Part shown: positions 32,605-42,600 of the stretch, in pieces | Layout of the letters: the number at the start of each line of letters is the position of its first letter | How positions within the stretch are numbered: the first letter of the stretch is position 1 | Source: Pelagophyceae sp. CCMP2097 | Taxonomy: Eukaryota > Sar > Pelagophyceae | Length of the DNA stretch: 64,000 bases | Reading direction: 5' to 3' | Assembly: GCA_026770575.1 (NCBI GenBank) | Contig: MU657176.1 | Location: forward strand, 357,109 to 421,108 | Position numbers and translations under genes: made by a program | Notes under the pieces: model-generated | Seen by the model: only the letters and a program-made list of their open reading frames with translations | The model's database searches: none | What the model was told of the DNA's origin: nothing

Positions 32605-33891
32605 ATGGACGGTCCGGCGTTGCCGGCGGGTCTGCGCATCGAGTCGAGTGCCGCTTGCGGCCGGCGCGTCGTCGCAGCGCGGCCCTTTGCGGCCGGCGAC
32701 GTCGCGCTCGCCAACGCGCCTTGGGCGACGCTGCTCCTCCCGCGCCATGCGGCGAGGCGGTGCGCGGCGTGCCACCGCGACCTCGAGTCCGCCGGCGACG
32801 GAGGCACCTCCGGTGCCGCCGCGAAGATGCGGTGTGGTCGCTGCAAGCGCGCGTACTTTTGCGGCCCAGCGTGCCAGAAGCGGAGCTGGCCCGACCACCG
32901 GCACGAGTGCGGCGCCGCGAGCGCCGCCGACGAGTCGGACGCCGTGGACGTGCTGCTCGCGCGCCGCGTCGCGCGCCGGCTGCTGGCGGCAGAGGCGGCC
33001 GGCGCCCCGCCGCCGCGCGCCGCTGCGGCAGCGACGGCGGCGGACGTGCGCGCGATGGTCGCGTGGGACGAACGCGCGCACGACGCGCAGGATGCGGCCC
33101 AGGACGGCGACGCCTTGGTGCGGAGCCTCGTCGCCGCGGGCCGCCGCGCCAACTTTTGCGTTGCAGACGACCTGCTCCACGCCGTGTCAGCCGCGTGCTG
33201 CCCGCTCGGCGCGCTGCTGAACCACTCGTGTGACCCGAACACCGTCGTCGCCTGGACGGTGGACGGTGGGGCGGATGTGCAACACTTCATCGTGACGCGC
33301 TCGATTGCAGTCGGCGAGGAGCTGACGCATTCGTACGTCGACTGCGGCGCCCCGACGGCGCAGCGCACGGCGGCACTCGCGCGCTACGGGTTTTCGTGCG
33401 TTTGCAAGCGCTGCACCGCCCCGTGGCGCGACCGCGACGCCAAGCTCGAAGGGTCCGCCGACCTCTCGACGATCGCCGACGCCGAAGCGCTGCGGCGCAA
33501 CGCAGAACTTCGCGCGCGCGCGACGGCGGCAGACGGCGCCGACGAGCTGCGGCTCCTGGACGATGCGCTGAAATGCCTCGGCTTGGTGGCGCCGACGCAC
33601 CTGGCGCTGCTCGAGACGCGCGAAGCTCTGCTGCACGCGCTCTTGGCGTCGTCGGACTTTTCCGGCGCGGCGGATGCCGCGCACGCCGTCGCGGCGGCGC
33701 GCGAGGCGGTCTACGAGACGCGGTACCATCCGCGCGTCGCGCTGGACTGGCTCACGCTCCACGAGCTCGCCGAAGTCGCAGGCCTCGAAGCGCTCCGGAA
33801 ACTCGCGCGCGTGAACGCCATCGACGCGCTCCGCCACACGACGCCGTCGGGCTCGACGCTCCTCCAACATCTGCTGGCGAAACCCGCGTGA
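32605..33891 (+). CDS. SMYD-type SET and MYND domain protein
   Basis: A single-exon gene of 428 residues. It starts MDGPALPAGLRIESSAACGR, followed by the N-terminal SET strand RRVVAARPFAAGDVALANAP. The MYND zinc finger comes next: CAACHRDL ... CGRCKRAYFCGPACQKRSW-DHRHEC. The SET core has NHSCDPN, the cofactor/substrate motif GEELTHSYVDC, and the post-SET cysteines CVCKRC. The C-terminal helices resemble the TPR-like tail of SMYD proteins. SMYD enzymes methylate lysines on histones and other proteins using S-adenosylmethionine. The usual GEELTISY is GEELTHSY here, which is a minor change. Length matches the family. Nuclear or cytosolic substrate is unknown. Confidence 0.85.
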   Translation: MDGPALPAGLRIESSAACGRRVVAARPFAAGDVALANAPWATLLLPRHAARRCAACHRDLESAGDGGTSGAAAKMRCGRCKRAYFCGPACQKRSWPDHRHECGAASAADESDAVDVLLARRVARRLLAAEAAGAPPPRAAAAATAADVRAMVAWDERAHDAQDAAQDGDALVRSLVAAGRRANFCVADDLLHAVSAACCPLGALLNHSCDPNTVVAWTVDGGADVQHFIVTRSIAVGEELTHSYVDCGAPTAQRTAALARYGFSCVCKRCTAPWRDRDAKLEGSADLSTIADAEALRRNAELRARATAADGADELRLLDDALKCLGLVAPTHLALLETREALLHALLASSDFSGAADAAHAVAAAREAVYETRYHPRVALDWLTLHELAEVAGLEALRKLARVNAIDALRHTTPSGSTLLQHLLAKPA

Positions 33892-34290
33892 TGCGTGGAT
33901 TCTAACTTAAAAACTAGGGTCCTACACCTGTGAGCAGGCTCATTCTAGAATGCCTCGTTTCCAGGGGCCATAGCGTGTTGCGGGCTCGGAGGAGCGACGC
34001 CGAGTCCAGCGTGGGCCATTGCTCGACTTCTCTTGAGGCGGCGCCCGCGGGATGCATGTACGCAAGTATGGCGAGTTGTACAGAGATGATTCGCGGCCCA
34101 AGCATGGCGAGTTTGTACAGTGTGTGAGCGGGGCTGCGGCGACGCGCGAAATGGCGAAGCACCGACGCGGATAAGTGGTGGCAAGTGCACGCGAGTGGGC
34201 GGCCCGGGGGGTAAGGGACTGGCGAAACGGGGCCAGTCCCGGAGCATTGTGGCGAGTGGGCAGACGACGGGGCGCGGCGTGCAGCGGGCT
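33892..34290. other. Convergent spacer
   Basis: Lower-GC spacer between the ends of the SMYD gene (plus) and a hypothetical gene (minus). It contains a duplicated phrase, with variants of 'ATGGCGAGTTGTACAG' at about 34067 and 34103. No gene seen. Confidence 0.4.
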
Positions 34291-35235
34291 CTAGGGAGGG
34301 GCGAACGCTGAAGAGTTGTCGTCGCCGAACATGTGCCGCTGCGGCGCGTCGGGTAGCGGCGACGTGCCGCGGGTCTGCTGCGGCGCGTCGAGCAGCGACG
34401 ACGTCCCGCGGATTTCGTTGACTTTCGGGCTGCAGCCGCCGCCGCCGTCGTCGTATTGAGTAGGAGGCGCTTTCGAAGAGCAGTAGAACTTGATGCGCCG
34501 CGTCCGCGGCGACGACGTCACGCACGGCGCGGCCTACGGCCTTCAATGATGGGCCGCCGGCGGCCGCCGGGGCGTACCACGCGCGCGCCGTTTGCCGCGA
34601 CGTCGCTGGCGAGGTCAAACTTGGGAGGCAGACAGACGGCGTTTTGGCTGTCCGCGAGCGGCGTCACTTGCGCGACGCCGCACGCCTACGTGGAGGCTCG
34701 GGGCGGGCCCCGGGACGACTGTAGAGGTCCGCATCGGCGTTTTGCACCGGACGCCGGAAGCGAACCGTTGGCGATGTCATGGGCGACGCCTGTGCGACGT
34801 CGAGGTCCGTCGAGGGTCCGTATCGGTCTCTTTAGGGCCTCGGAGGGCCCGTGTCGGCAAGCAGAGGGGCGGAAGTACCTCCGGCGAGCGGAAGACGATG
34901 CGGATGGACCGATGCAGCTTGCCCGGCGAGGCGCGGACGGCCCCGCGCGCGTCGCAGCCACCGTCTGGGTCGTCGCCGTGCGCCGAAGCGCTCACGGCCC
35001 TTGACAAGATCGGCTCGACGACGACCTGCGCGCGTCACGGTGCTCGGTTCGTCGAGAGCGCTTCGACGACGTTGTGATGTCCGCGGGTCGAGGCGGGCGC
35101 GGGGCGGCGCACGTCATGCGTCATGAGGAACTCCCATGCGCGGTCCTGGAGCGACCGCTTGAGAGGATGCTTGAGACTGTGCGTCTCCGGCGGCGCGCCC
35201 GGCCGGGCCGCCGCGGTGCTGAGTATTGCGGCCAT
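34291..35235 (-). CDS. Hypothetical protein, multi-exon
   Basis: Exons with matching phases can be traced. A possible start is MAAILSTAAARPGAPPETHS. An exon after a GCAG acceptor reads VVVEPILSRAVSASAHGDDP and continues GKLHRSIRIVFRSPE with a GTACTT donor. After a TAG acceptor near 34690 comes ACGVAQVTPLADSQNAVCLP then PKFDLASDVAANGARVVRPG. The last exon reads PPPTQYDDGGGGCSPKVNEI and ends with two DAPQ repeats and DDNSSAFAPP at 34291. The junction between the first two pieces is unresolved. No family is recognised. It may be a secreted or regulatory protein, but nothing decides. Confidence 0.4.
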
Positions 35236-36125
35236 GCGGGCTTGTGCTGCTGGACAAGGAAGCGGGCGCGGGATGCGCCGCAGCGACGCGGGGGAGAAGA
35301 TGTTCTCACTTTTCTCACTGACACAATTTCTCGGAAGTCGAAGCTCAGAACAATTTCAGAACCGATCTTGCGGGTGAGTGAAATGGAGGTAAGTGATTGC
35401 GCAATTGCTACCCGCTCGTGCCCGTGCCGCTCGACAGCGTCGTGCGGACCCGGCGCCCGGCCTCGACCTGCACCGCGGCGGGCACTACTTCCCCCTCTCC
35501 ACCGCGCACCACTTCCAACCCAATCGGCCACGCCCCTCGCCCGCCCACGCTGTGCTGGAAAGGACTAGCAAGCCATCGGCGCGCCATCGCGCCAATGCGG
35601 AAAAAGGCTGCGAGCGTTGGAAATGAGCCGCCGACGGGACATGCCTGTGAAGTGACCTTTACAAGTACGGACCCACTCGAGTGACTACACTCAATGAGTG
35701 GGGAAGCCAACGACAGGTCGGCGTACGCCACTCGTGGCGTCCGTCCGCCCTCTCCTCTGGGCCCACTCGACCTTTATTGCCATCACCTCTCCAGTTCTCT
35801 CTTGCCGAGAAATAAATAAAAACCCTCATGCCTCATTGCTGCGAGCTCGAGGGTAGCGATTGCGGTTGGTATTTGCCACTATTTGGCGACTTGCACGTGC
35901 CTTCAAGTTAACTCGGGGGGTGGCTACGCGTGTCGTGGACGGGCAGGGCGTGGACGGCAGACAAGGATCTGGGGGCGGGCCCCGGGGGAAGTCAAGAGCG
36001 ACGGGGAAACGCGGGTGGCAGAGCAGGGTGCACGGCGCAGGGATGTGCCTCGATCTTTGAGAGGCGACCTTTTTCAAAATGCGGTTCTTTATTCTGGACC
36101 TCGTCGGTTCTCAAAATGCGGTCCT
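35236..36125. other. Spacer with AT-rich segment and 37-bp repeat
   Basis: About 890 bp with no supportable gene. The part from 35640 to 35900 is AT-richer and includes ATTTGGCGAC at 35881-35890, another copy of the spacer motif. Its right end contains the 37-bp direct repeat at the 3' end of the sulfatase gene. Confidence 0.4.
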
Positions 36126-36144
36126 TTACTCTGGACCTCGTCGG
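36074..36144. repeat. 37-bp period direct repeat overlapping the sulfatase 3' end
   Basis: Two near-identical 34-base copies (36074-36107 and 36111-36144), each starting TCAAAATGCGGT and ending CCTCGTCGG, are separated by 3 bases. The second copy contains the sulfatase stop codon, so the last six or seven residues of that protein come from repeat sequence. Confidence 0.85.
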
Positions 36145-38039
36145 ACGTCCGCCGGGTCACTTCGTCGGACGGTCCGCCGGGTCGCGATCCCGCGGTCCGC
36201 TTTCTTGCGGTCGGACCTCTTGCGTGGGACGCAGCCGGGGAGGCCGCTGCAGGCCTTTGCGGAGCAGGCGAGCCTCCGCGGGACTTCGGCGTCTGCGCAC
36301 TTGCGTCTGCGGCAAAGCGTCACTTCCGTTGGAAACGTCGCGTGGAGCGCCAAGACCGTGGCTGCAAGCGCCGCCATCTGCGCGGGCATCGCGCGGGCCA
36401 AATCACGGGCCTCGCCCGGGTCGGCGACGATGTCGTAGAGCCGCGCCCCGGCGCCCGCGCAGTTGTGGCACTTGAACCGGCCGAGGCGCGCGAACGAGAC
36501 GCCCGCGTTACGCGTGCAGGCCCGCGAGTCGTGGCCCAGCTGCTGAGTCCACAAGAGCGGCTTCCCCGTCGGCCCGCCGCCGAATTTCCCAGCGAGCGCG
36601 GCGGAGCGGTCGAGGCCGTCGAAGCGGTCCGCGCGAACGACGAAGCCGGAGTCCGCGTCCGGCGCGTCGCTCGCCGCGCGCGCGAGGGCGACGAACGTCG
36701 GGAGGAAGTCCAGGCCGGAGACGACGGTGTCGCCGTCGACGCGCCTCGCCAGGGCCGCGTGCGCCGCGGGCCAGTGCGCTATCAGAGGCACGCGGACGCC
36801 CCCTTCGAGGAACGAGTGCTTGGCGCCGCGCAGATCGGGCCCGGCGGAGCCGAGGAGGGCGCAGGCGGCCTGGCCGTGGATCGCAAATTCGACGGGGGCG
36901 AGGCTCGGGCCGTGGTCCGACGTGAAAATAATCAAAGTGTTGTCCGAGCGTTCCGCGTTGCCCGCGACCGCGCCGCGGACCTCGCCCACCCGGTCGTCGA
37001 GGAAGGCCAGGTTCGCCACGTACCGCCGCAGGCCCGCTTCGACGTCGAGGCACCCAGCCTGCTTCGCCGCCGCCGCCGTCGACGCCATCCACGCGCGCGG
37101 CATCTTCGCCACCAGAGAAGGTGAAGACGCAGTCGTCGTCGAGTTGGCCAGGCCGAAGCGCGCGAGGTACTTCCCGGGCGGCTCGACGGGGAAGTGCGCG
37201 ACGTGGCCCGCGAGGCTCAGATAAATGGGTGTGGGCGCGGTCCCGTCTACTCGCCTTCGCGTCGCCGTCTGGATGTACTGCAGCACCTTTGACATGACAG
37301 GCCCCTCGAGCCGCGCCCGCTTGATCCGATTAAACCCTAGGGCGGGCGGCGGTCGAAGAGGCTCGCTCGTCGCGTGGCACAAACGTTGAGGCAGCGACTC
37401 GCCGTAATCGTGCGGGAGCACGCCTTCCAGACCGATGAAGTGGTGCCTCGACGGCGTCTTCGCCGGCGGGCCCGCGCGCAGCCTGCTGGCGTTGCAGTCA
37501 ATAAGGTCCCACTTGCCAAAGTGCGCCGTCGCGTAGCCGACCGACCGCAGCGTCGAGGCGACCGTGGGCAGGCCCGCCGCGAGGCCAAAGTCCTCCGGCT
37601 CGAAGCCGAGGCGGCCCGGGTAGAGGCCCGTCATCTGGCCCGCGCGCGACCTACTGCCGCCGTCGCAGGGCAGCCGGCGCGCGCCGTGCGACGACCGCAC
37701 GCACGGCGTGCAGATCGTCGACGCGGCGTATGCCTGCTCGAACCGGATGCCCTCGCGCGCGAGCGCCTGCGGTGCACGTATTGGGCACCCGGTAGCCACT
37801 CGGAGTGCGCCGCGCCCGCTCGTCCGAGGCACTCAGAGGAGCGACGAGGGCCCGGCTCTTACGTCGAGGTGCGGCGTCTGCGCGACGGGGCTCCCGTAGC
37901 ACCCGAGGTCGCCGTAGCCGACGTCGTCCGCGGTCCAGAGCACGATGTCCGGCCGGGGGAGCGCCCCGGGCAGCGCCGCGCGAGCTGATGCGAGGAGCAA
38001 GAGCAGCCAGGCGCCGCGCGGGCCTCGGCCGCACGGCAT
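36126..38039 (-). CDS. Secreted type I sulfatase (formylglycine-dependent)
   Basis: ATG 38039 gives a signal peptide ([20 protein letters not shown]), then the metal-binding start [20 protein letters not shown]. Intron 37767-37862 (GTAAGA...CAG) joins TPHLD to [16 protein letters not shown]. Intron 37651-37704 (54 nt) lies inside the active-site signature, and splicing gives [11 protein letters not shown], whose Cys is converted to formylglycine in this family. Downstream are [40 protein letters not shown] (metal ligands), [15 protein letters not shown] and [15 protein letters not shown]. The Cys-rich tail ([12 protein letters not shown]) ends in basic repeat-derived sequence. Substrates would be sulfated polysaccharides or glycans, exported through the secretory route. 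Further in-frame introns are possible. Confidence 0.88.
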
Positions 38040-38191
38040 TGAGCGCCACCCTGGCGCCGGGCTCCCTATATACACCGGCAGCTTTGGCGCGGACAGTGTC
38101 CGCGCGATTCAAGCTAACGAGAAATCCGACACAAACCGTCGAGGCTTTGGAGCTCGCCCCACCCTGGGTGCATCTTCAGCAAGCAAGCTTA

Positions 38192-39306
38192 CTAGCTGTA
38201 GAGCCCTAGTCTATCGTTCGGGCCATCGTCCATGGTCGGCTCGTCGTCGTCCTCTGCCGAACCGTCGGAGTAGGTCCCTTCCGTTTCGTCGTCGTCGTCG
38301 TCATCGTCGTCGGCGGGCGCCGGGCGGGCGACGGCGATGTCGTCCTGCGATTGGAGGCTGCGCGGCGCGGCTGCGGCAGTGGTTGGCCACGAATAGAGCG
38401 GGCACGAGAGCAGCGCCGGCGACGACAGGAAAGCGCCTGCGCGGGGCGCCGTTGCGGCGCGGCTCCTCGCGTCGCAAGGACGGCTCGCTGCGACGCGTAA
38501 AAGAGACTCGCCTGCGCCGCCGAAGAGCGGCGCTTTAAGCGGCTTCGGCGCGCGGGCCGGGGTGGCCAGCGCCTTTGGCGGCGACAGCCGCGGCAGCGAC
38601 CGCGCGTGGGCCACCGCCTTCAAGAGCCGCCGGTCCGCGCGCTTGCGCACCGGCACCGGCGGCGCGCGCCGGTCCGCGGCCTGATAGCGGCCGTCCGCCG
38701 CTGACGAGGGCGCCGCCAACGAGGGCGCGGCGGCGACGCACCTGCATGCCCGGCGACGCCTTGTCGGGGCTCCGCCGCGGCGGCCGATGTCTCGCGTCGT
38801 CCTCGAGGCCTGGCAAAGAGAGTCAGCTAAATAGGCTCGCAACGGGGCGGCTCTGACGCGGGACGCGGGGCGGGACGTCGCCTTGCGGCGCTGCCGGGCC
38901 TCGCGGACGGCGTCGGCGCGCTCACGGCGGCGCGCGGTGGCAGCGCCTTGGCCTGCGCGAGCTCGGCCGTCGTGCGCCGCGTGACGATCGCGGTGTCGTC
39001 AAAGTCCATCAAAGCTTTGTCGCGCAGCCGTTGCTGCTTCTCGCTCTGCGCCTCAAAGTCGTCGGGCAGCAGGCCGTGGGCCTCTGCGAACTTGCGCAGG
39101 TCGACGAGCGCCGCCGCCGGCGCGCGCTTCGCGTCGGCGGCCGCGGGCCCGGAGGCCTGCTTGCCGGCGCCGGCCATGGCGTCGGCGTTGAATTTGCGGT
39201 GGTCGACGCCGGCGAGCTTGCCGAGCTCGAGGCGCAACGCCTCGCTCTCGTCGACGCCGTCGTCGTGCGCGGTAAAGCCCAGGCTCCGCTGCCGGAAGTC
39301 AGCCAT
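38192..39306 (-). CDS. Hypothetical low-complexity protein with acidic tail
   Basis: ATG 39306 gives MADFRQRSLGFTAHDDGVDE then LRLELGKLAGVDHRKFNAD, a helical block AALVDLRKFAEAHGLLPDDF, and ALMDFDDTAIVTRRTTAELA. A splice near 38830 leads to a Pro/Ala/Arg-rich exon with PSLAAPSSAADGRYQAADRR and LLKAVAHARSLPRLSPPKAL. It ends in an acidic run of eight Asp and GPNDRLGLYS. No family is recognised. Serine and acidic clusters suggest a regulatory or chromatin-type protein, which is only inference. Confidence 0.45.
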
Positions 39307-39606
39307 GCCGGCAGCGGAAGGCCGTTTAAGCGCAACTCGCGGCCGCGCGCGGTCCGAGCCGCGGTCGAAACGGGCGCGGTCCAAGCCCGGCCGTCCACAG
39401 ACTTCTAACCCCCGCCCCCGCCCGTCGAGCCAACTGAGTTTTCGCCGAAAATCGGGGCCGGGCGTAACCGAGGTCCTGGGACGCGCTGCCGAGGGTGGCG
39501 CGCTGCGACGGAGGTGGCGTGCCTCGGCGCGCCCCTCTGCGGCTCCCGGGGCGTACAAACGGAAACATAGTATCATAGGGATCTCTACAGGGACAAAGAA
39601 AGTCGT

Positions 39607-42600
39607 TCAGAGGAGGTGGTATCGTCCTTGGGCGTCGACGTAGACTGCGCCCTCCTGCTGCAGCTGATCGAGTCGGCGGTCTACCGTCGATGGCGCCTCG
39701 GCGGCGAAGCGCCGGAGCAGGTCGCGCGCCGTCGCCGCGCCGTGAGCCGTGAGGACCTCGGTGACCGTGGCCGCATCACACCGCAGCGACTGCACGTCGT
39801 ACGCGTATCGCACCGCGTCCGCCTGCGGCACCGCTTAGATGGTGCCCCGGCAGCGGGATCGAACACGCACCGCGGCTTTGGAATTGGCCCAGGTTTCGAG
39901 AAACTCAAAGTCCGCGCGCTGCTTGCCGTGCCTGCGTCCGTCGTCCGCGGGCGCGGCCTGCGCGGGTTCGCACCCCCTGCGGATTGGCATCCCCCGCGGG
40001 TTTGTGACGCACAGGTCGCGCGCGTGGCGCCGGAGGACGGTGAGGTCGTTTGCGGCGCACGTCGGCGCGTCGCCGCCGTCGTCGGGCGAAAGAGTGACGT
40101 TGAGGAGCGCGATGACGTCGCCGCGACGCAGCGCCGCCGAAAACTCGAGCGAGACGCGGACCAGCGCCGGCGTGTGGTCGCAGAGCACGACGTCGCCGTC
40201 CTCGCAGCGCACGACGACGCCCGCGACGTCGACGAACGGGGCGTCGCCCGTCCGCCGCGCGCGCGCGAGAGCGGCCACGTCGCAGAGCCTTGTGAACGCG
40301 CGCGGCGCGTGCCTCGCGCGCGCGGCTACCAGGCGCGGGGCCGGCGACGCCACGCGCTTGAACTTGGCCTGCTTGCCTCTGGCGCGCAGCTCCGTCTCGC
40401 CGACGTGGTTCACTCCCGCGACGGCGCACCAGTAGCACCGCACGAGGTCGCCCTCGACGAGGATGTCGTCCTGTAGCGCGCTCGACCCGCCCTCGCCGGT
40501 GTCCTGCCAGAGCACGAGCTCCGCGCGCACCGGCGGCCGCCCTGTTTGTGCCGTCAGCAAAAGAGGCCCGCAAAGGCCGCAAGAGGCCGACGCACCTCGG
40601 ATGTGGTGCGGCGCGCAGAGCCAGACGCGCGCGACGGACCGCGGCGGCTCGTCGCGCGGCTCGTCGTCGCCGCCGTCGCCGCGCTGGGCGCGGGCGGCGT
40701 GGGCGGCCAGCTCGTCGCGCGCTGCGCGCTCGGCGTCGGCGAAACAGGCGCGGTCGACGACGGCGTCGAAGCACGGGATGCGCCCACCGCCCTGCAGCGC
40801 CGCCGACAGCGGCACGCGGAGCGTCCGCGCGCAATGGAAGCCGAGTCTCGCGTCCCACCGCGCCCGCCGCACGCCGTTCGCTGAAAGCTGCAGCCGACGA
40901 TCCACGGGCTCCAACGGCTCCGACGCCTCGCCTGAGCCCGCAAAGTCAGGCGACGGAACATCCCACGAGTCGCGCTTTCAGGGCGGGACATATTCGCATT
41001 TCCAGAAGCATCGCATTTTCCCCAAGAACCCCGAAATCCGGAGTCCGGAGTCCGGAGATTTTCCGAGCGGCTCTCCGCCGGCGGACGCGGCTTGCGCGCC
41101 CGTGAGCGCGGCGCCGCAGATGACGATCTTCGTCCCGACGACGATCTTGCCCGCTTCGACGAGGCCGACGAGTGCGGCGTCGAGCTCCGCGGCGATGGAG
41201 TACCAGCCGTCCGTGAGTAGCAGCGCATTCGGCCGGCCGGCGCCGCACTCGATTGTGGCGACGCAGAGGACGATGAGTCTTTGCGCTGGGACGTCGCGCC
41301 GGATCATGGCCTTGAGCGCGGGCACTTTAGCCTGCTCGCACTCGCGGTGGAAGCGGTGCTTGAGCTGGGCCATTACCCTCGCAAATGTCAAAGCGCCGGC
41401 GCGCCCCCCGGAACGCTCCACGGCCGCAAGCTTCCAAACGACCCAGCGGTAGTGGTTGCGCGCCCACGCCCGCGCCGCGTCGTCGTCGCCAAAGAGGTCT
41501 TTTCGCAGCGCGCCGCTGCTGAACAGCGCCTCGAACGCGTCGTCCGCGCCGAGGCAGCCGACCACAGCCGCGTCCGCCGGCGGTGCTGCGGGGCCGCCGC
41601 GCAGCGGCAGCGTCGGCCGCCCGTCGTCCGCGCGGAAGACCAAGCGCTCCGCGTCCGTGGCGCCGCAGTCCTGCGCCGCCTCGGAGACGCCCGCGCGGCG
41701 CAGGTCCGCCCTCGAAAACGCGCAAGGCGGCCGCCGCCGGCGCGCCGGCGGCGGCGCCGCATCGCCGCCGTCGTCGCGCAGCGGCGGGGCCGCGTCGTCG
41801 CGCGCCGCCGCCGTCGGCCGCGCCGGCGTCTTCGGGGGCCCGTGCGTGGCGGACGGCGCAACAAACTTTGTCGGCGGCCGGGCGCGCGCGCCGCCGCTGG
41901 CGAGGCGGTCGCCGAACGGCGACGGCGCGACGACGCGCATCTTCTTCGAGCCCGTCGTCACCGCGCCTACGACGGCATCCAACGTCGGGCGGCGCCCGCG
42001 GCGCAGCGGACGTACCTCGGCTCGCCACGGCGGACGGCTTCTTCGCCGCCACGGGCGTCTTCGACAGACCCGCGAATGGCGGTGCCGCGCGGCCGGCGCT
42101 CGAAGGCGGCGGGCTCGGTGCCCGCGGCGTGATGGCGGGCTCCCGGGGAGGCGCCGCAACGACGGCCGCGCCAGCGCTCGAGGGCGGCGGGCTCAGCGGC
42201 CGCGGCGCGACGATGGGCTCCCGCGGAGGCGCCGTCGCGGCGGCCGCGCTGTCCGCCGCACCGTCGGCCGCATCGTCGGCCGCGGCGTCGTCGGCCGCGG
42301 CGTCGTCGGCCGCCTCGAGCAGGCGCCGCGCCGCGGCCAGCGCCGCCTCTGGGATGGCTATTGCTTTGCGCGAGCCGGCGCGGACGAACATGCCCGCGGC
42401 GACGCCCAGCATCGCATCGTCGTCGCCGGCCGAAGCGCCGGTCGAAGCGCCGGCCGAAGCGTCGGGCACCGTCGACGGATCGCCCGCTGCCGCCGCTGCA
42501 AGAGGCGCGGCATTATGGGCGAAGCCACCCGACGGCGTCGATGCTGCGGCGGGTCTCACTGCCGCCGGCGGCGCGGCGGGCGCCGGCTTCGCGCCGCCGC

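Noticed and set aside
39838..39870. tRNA-like 3' half on the minus strand (TTCGATCCCG then GGGGCACCA)
   Set aside because: No matching 5' acceptor or D/anticodon arms upstream; T-stem pairs only about 3 bp; the segment fits an intron inside BRCA2.
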